The notes under the pieces were generated by a model, which saw only the letters and a program-made list of their open reading frames with translations, ran no database searches and had not been told where the DNA came from. Made by a program: the position numbers and the translations under genes. Of a stretch of DNA of 8,813 nucleotides, positions 8,772 through 8,813 are shown piece by piece. The first letter of the stretch is position 1. The number at the start of each line of letters is the position of its first letter. The stretch covers positions 1 to 8,813 of the forward strand of contig VGAV01000077.1 in the NCBI GenBank assembly GCA_016870695.1. The letters run 5' to 3'. The stretch comes from Actinomycetota bacterium. Lineage in GTDB: Bacteria; Actinomycetota; Actinomycetes; Actinomycetales; Microbacteriaceae.

Positions 8772-8813
8772 AGACGACACGCCTCCCCGCAGCCCGCCGC
8801 ACCGGCGTGTCCC

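Larger units (their letters stand above)
8540..8813. other. Non-coding or uncertain stretch at the right edge
   Basis: No reading frame here has convincing actinobacterial coding character on either strand. The stretch holds the imperfect inverted repeat at 8593-8632, a pyrimidine-rich tract on the plus strand (8623-8662), the 19-bp direct repeats at 8719-8771, and one weak gene start: GTG at 8705 preceded by AGGAGGAG (8687-8694) and open for 36 codons to the edge. That frame uses AGA twice and has about 8 A/T-ending codons in 36, which argues against it being a real gene. Confidence 0.4.

Overview
The window is high-GC DNA from an actinomycete, most likely Microbacteriaceae (Microbacterium-like). 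The reasons are the GC-rich third codon positions, GTG starts, TANNNT-type -10 boxes lying directly on start codons, and a guaB/guaB3 paralogue pair next to a SURF1-family gene. The genus is an inference from gene content and base composition, not from a marker gene.

Left half, all on the minus strand (read right to left from about 4280): guaB, the CBS-containing IMP dehydrogenase of GMP synthesis, has a strong Shine-Dalgarno and its own promoter, and ends at a 15-bp-stem terminator. A second unit follows with its own -10 box: a TMEM175/DUF1211-family channel protein, then guaB3 (an IMPDH-like protein without CBS domains whose catalytic cysteine is a serine), then a SURF1-family cytochrome oxidase assembly factor cut by the left edge. 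Gaps within this unit are 9 nt and 1 nt, so the three genes are probably co-transcribed and the last pair translationally coupled.

Right half, all on the plus strand: a compact ABC importer operon of the branched-chain amino acid (HAAT/LivHMGF) family, namely livH, livM, livG and livF. It has an 11-nt gap, an 8-nt overlap and a 4-nt overlap, and is closed by a 14-bp-stem terminator. Together these encode two permeases and two ATPases. No substrate-binding protein gene is present in the window, so the substrate (branched-chain or other amino acid, amide, urea) cannot be named from this sequence. The first permease carries an unusual N-terminal addition: a cleavable-looking signal peptide and an exported beta-sandwich domain of the carboxypeptidase-regulatory/Cna-B type.

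The 240-nt divergent intergenic region (4208-4447) holds the promoters of both halves, a perfect 15-bp palindrome at the guaB -35 position and a 7-bp-stem hairpin just before the livH ribosome site. The last 274 nt after the livF terminator hold no convincing gene, only short repeats, a pyrimidine-rich tract and a weak candidate start at 8705.

No RNA gene, CRISPR array, insertion sequence or phage remnant was seen. The most unusual items are the livH fusion, the cysteine-free GuaB3, and the repeat/palindrome at the end of the TMEM175-family gene.
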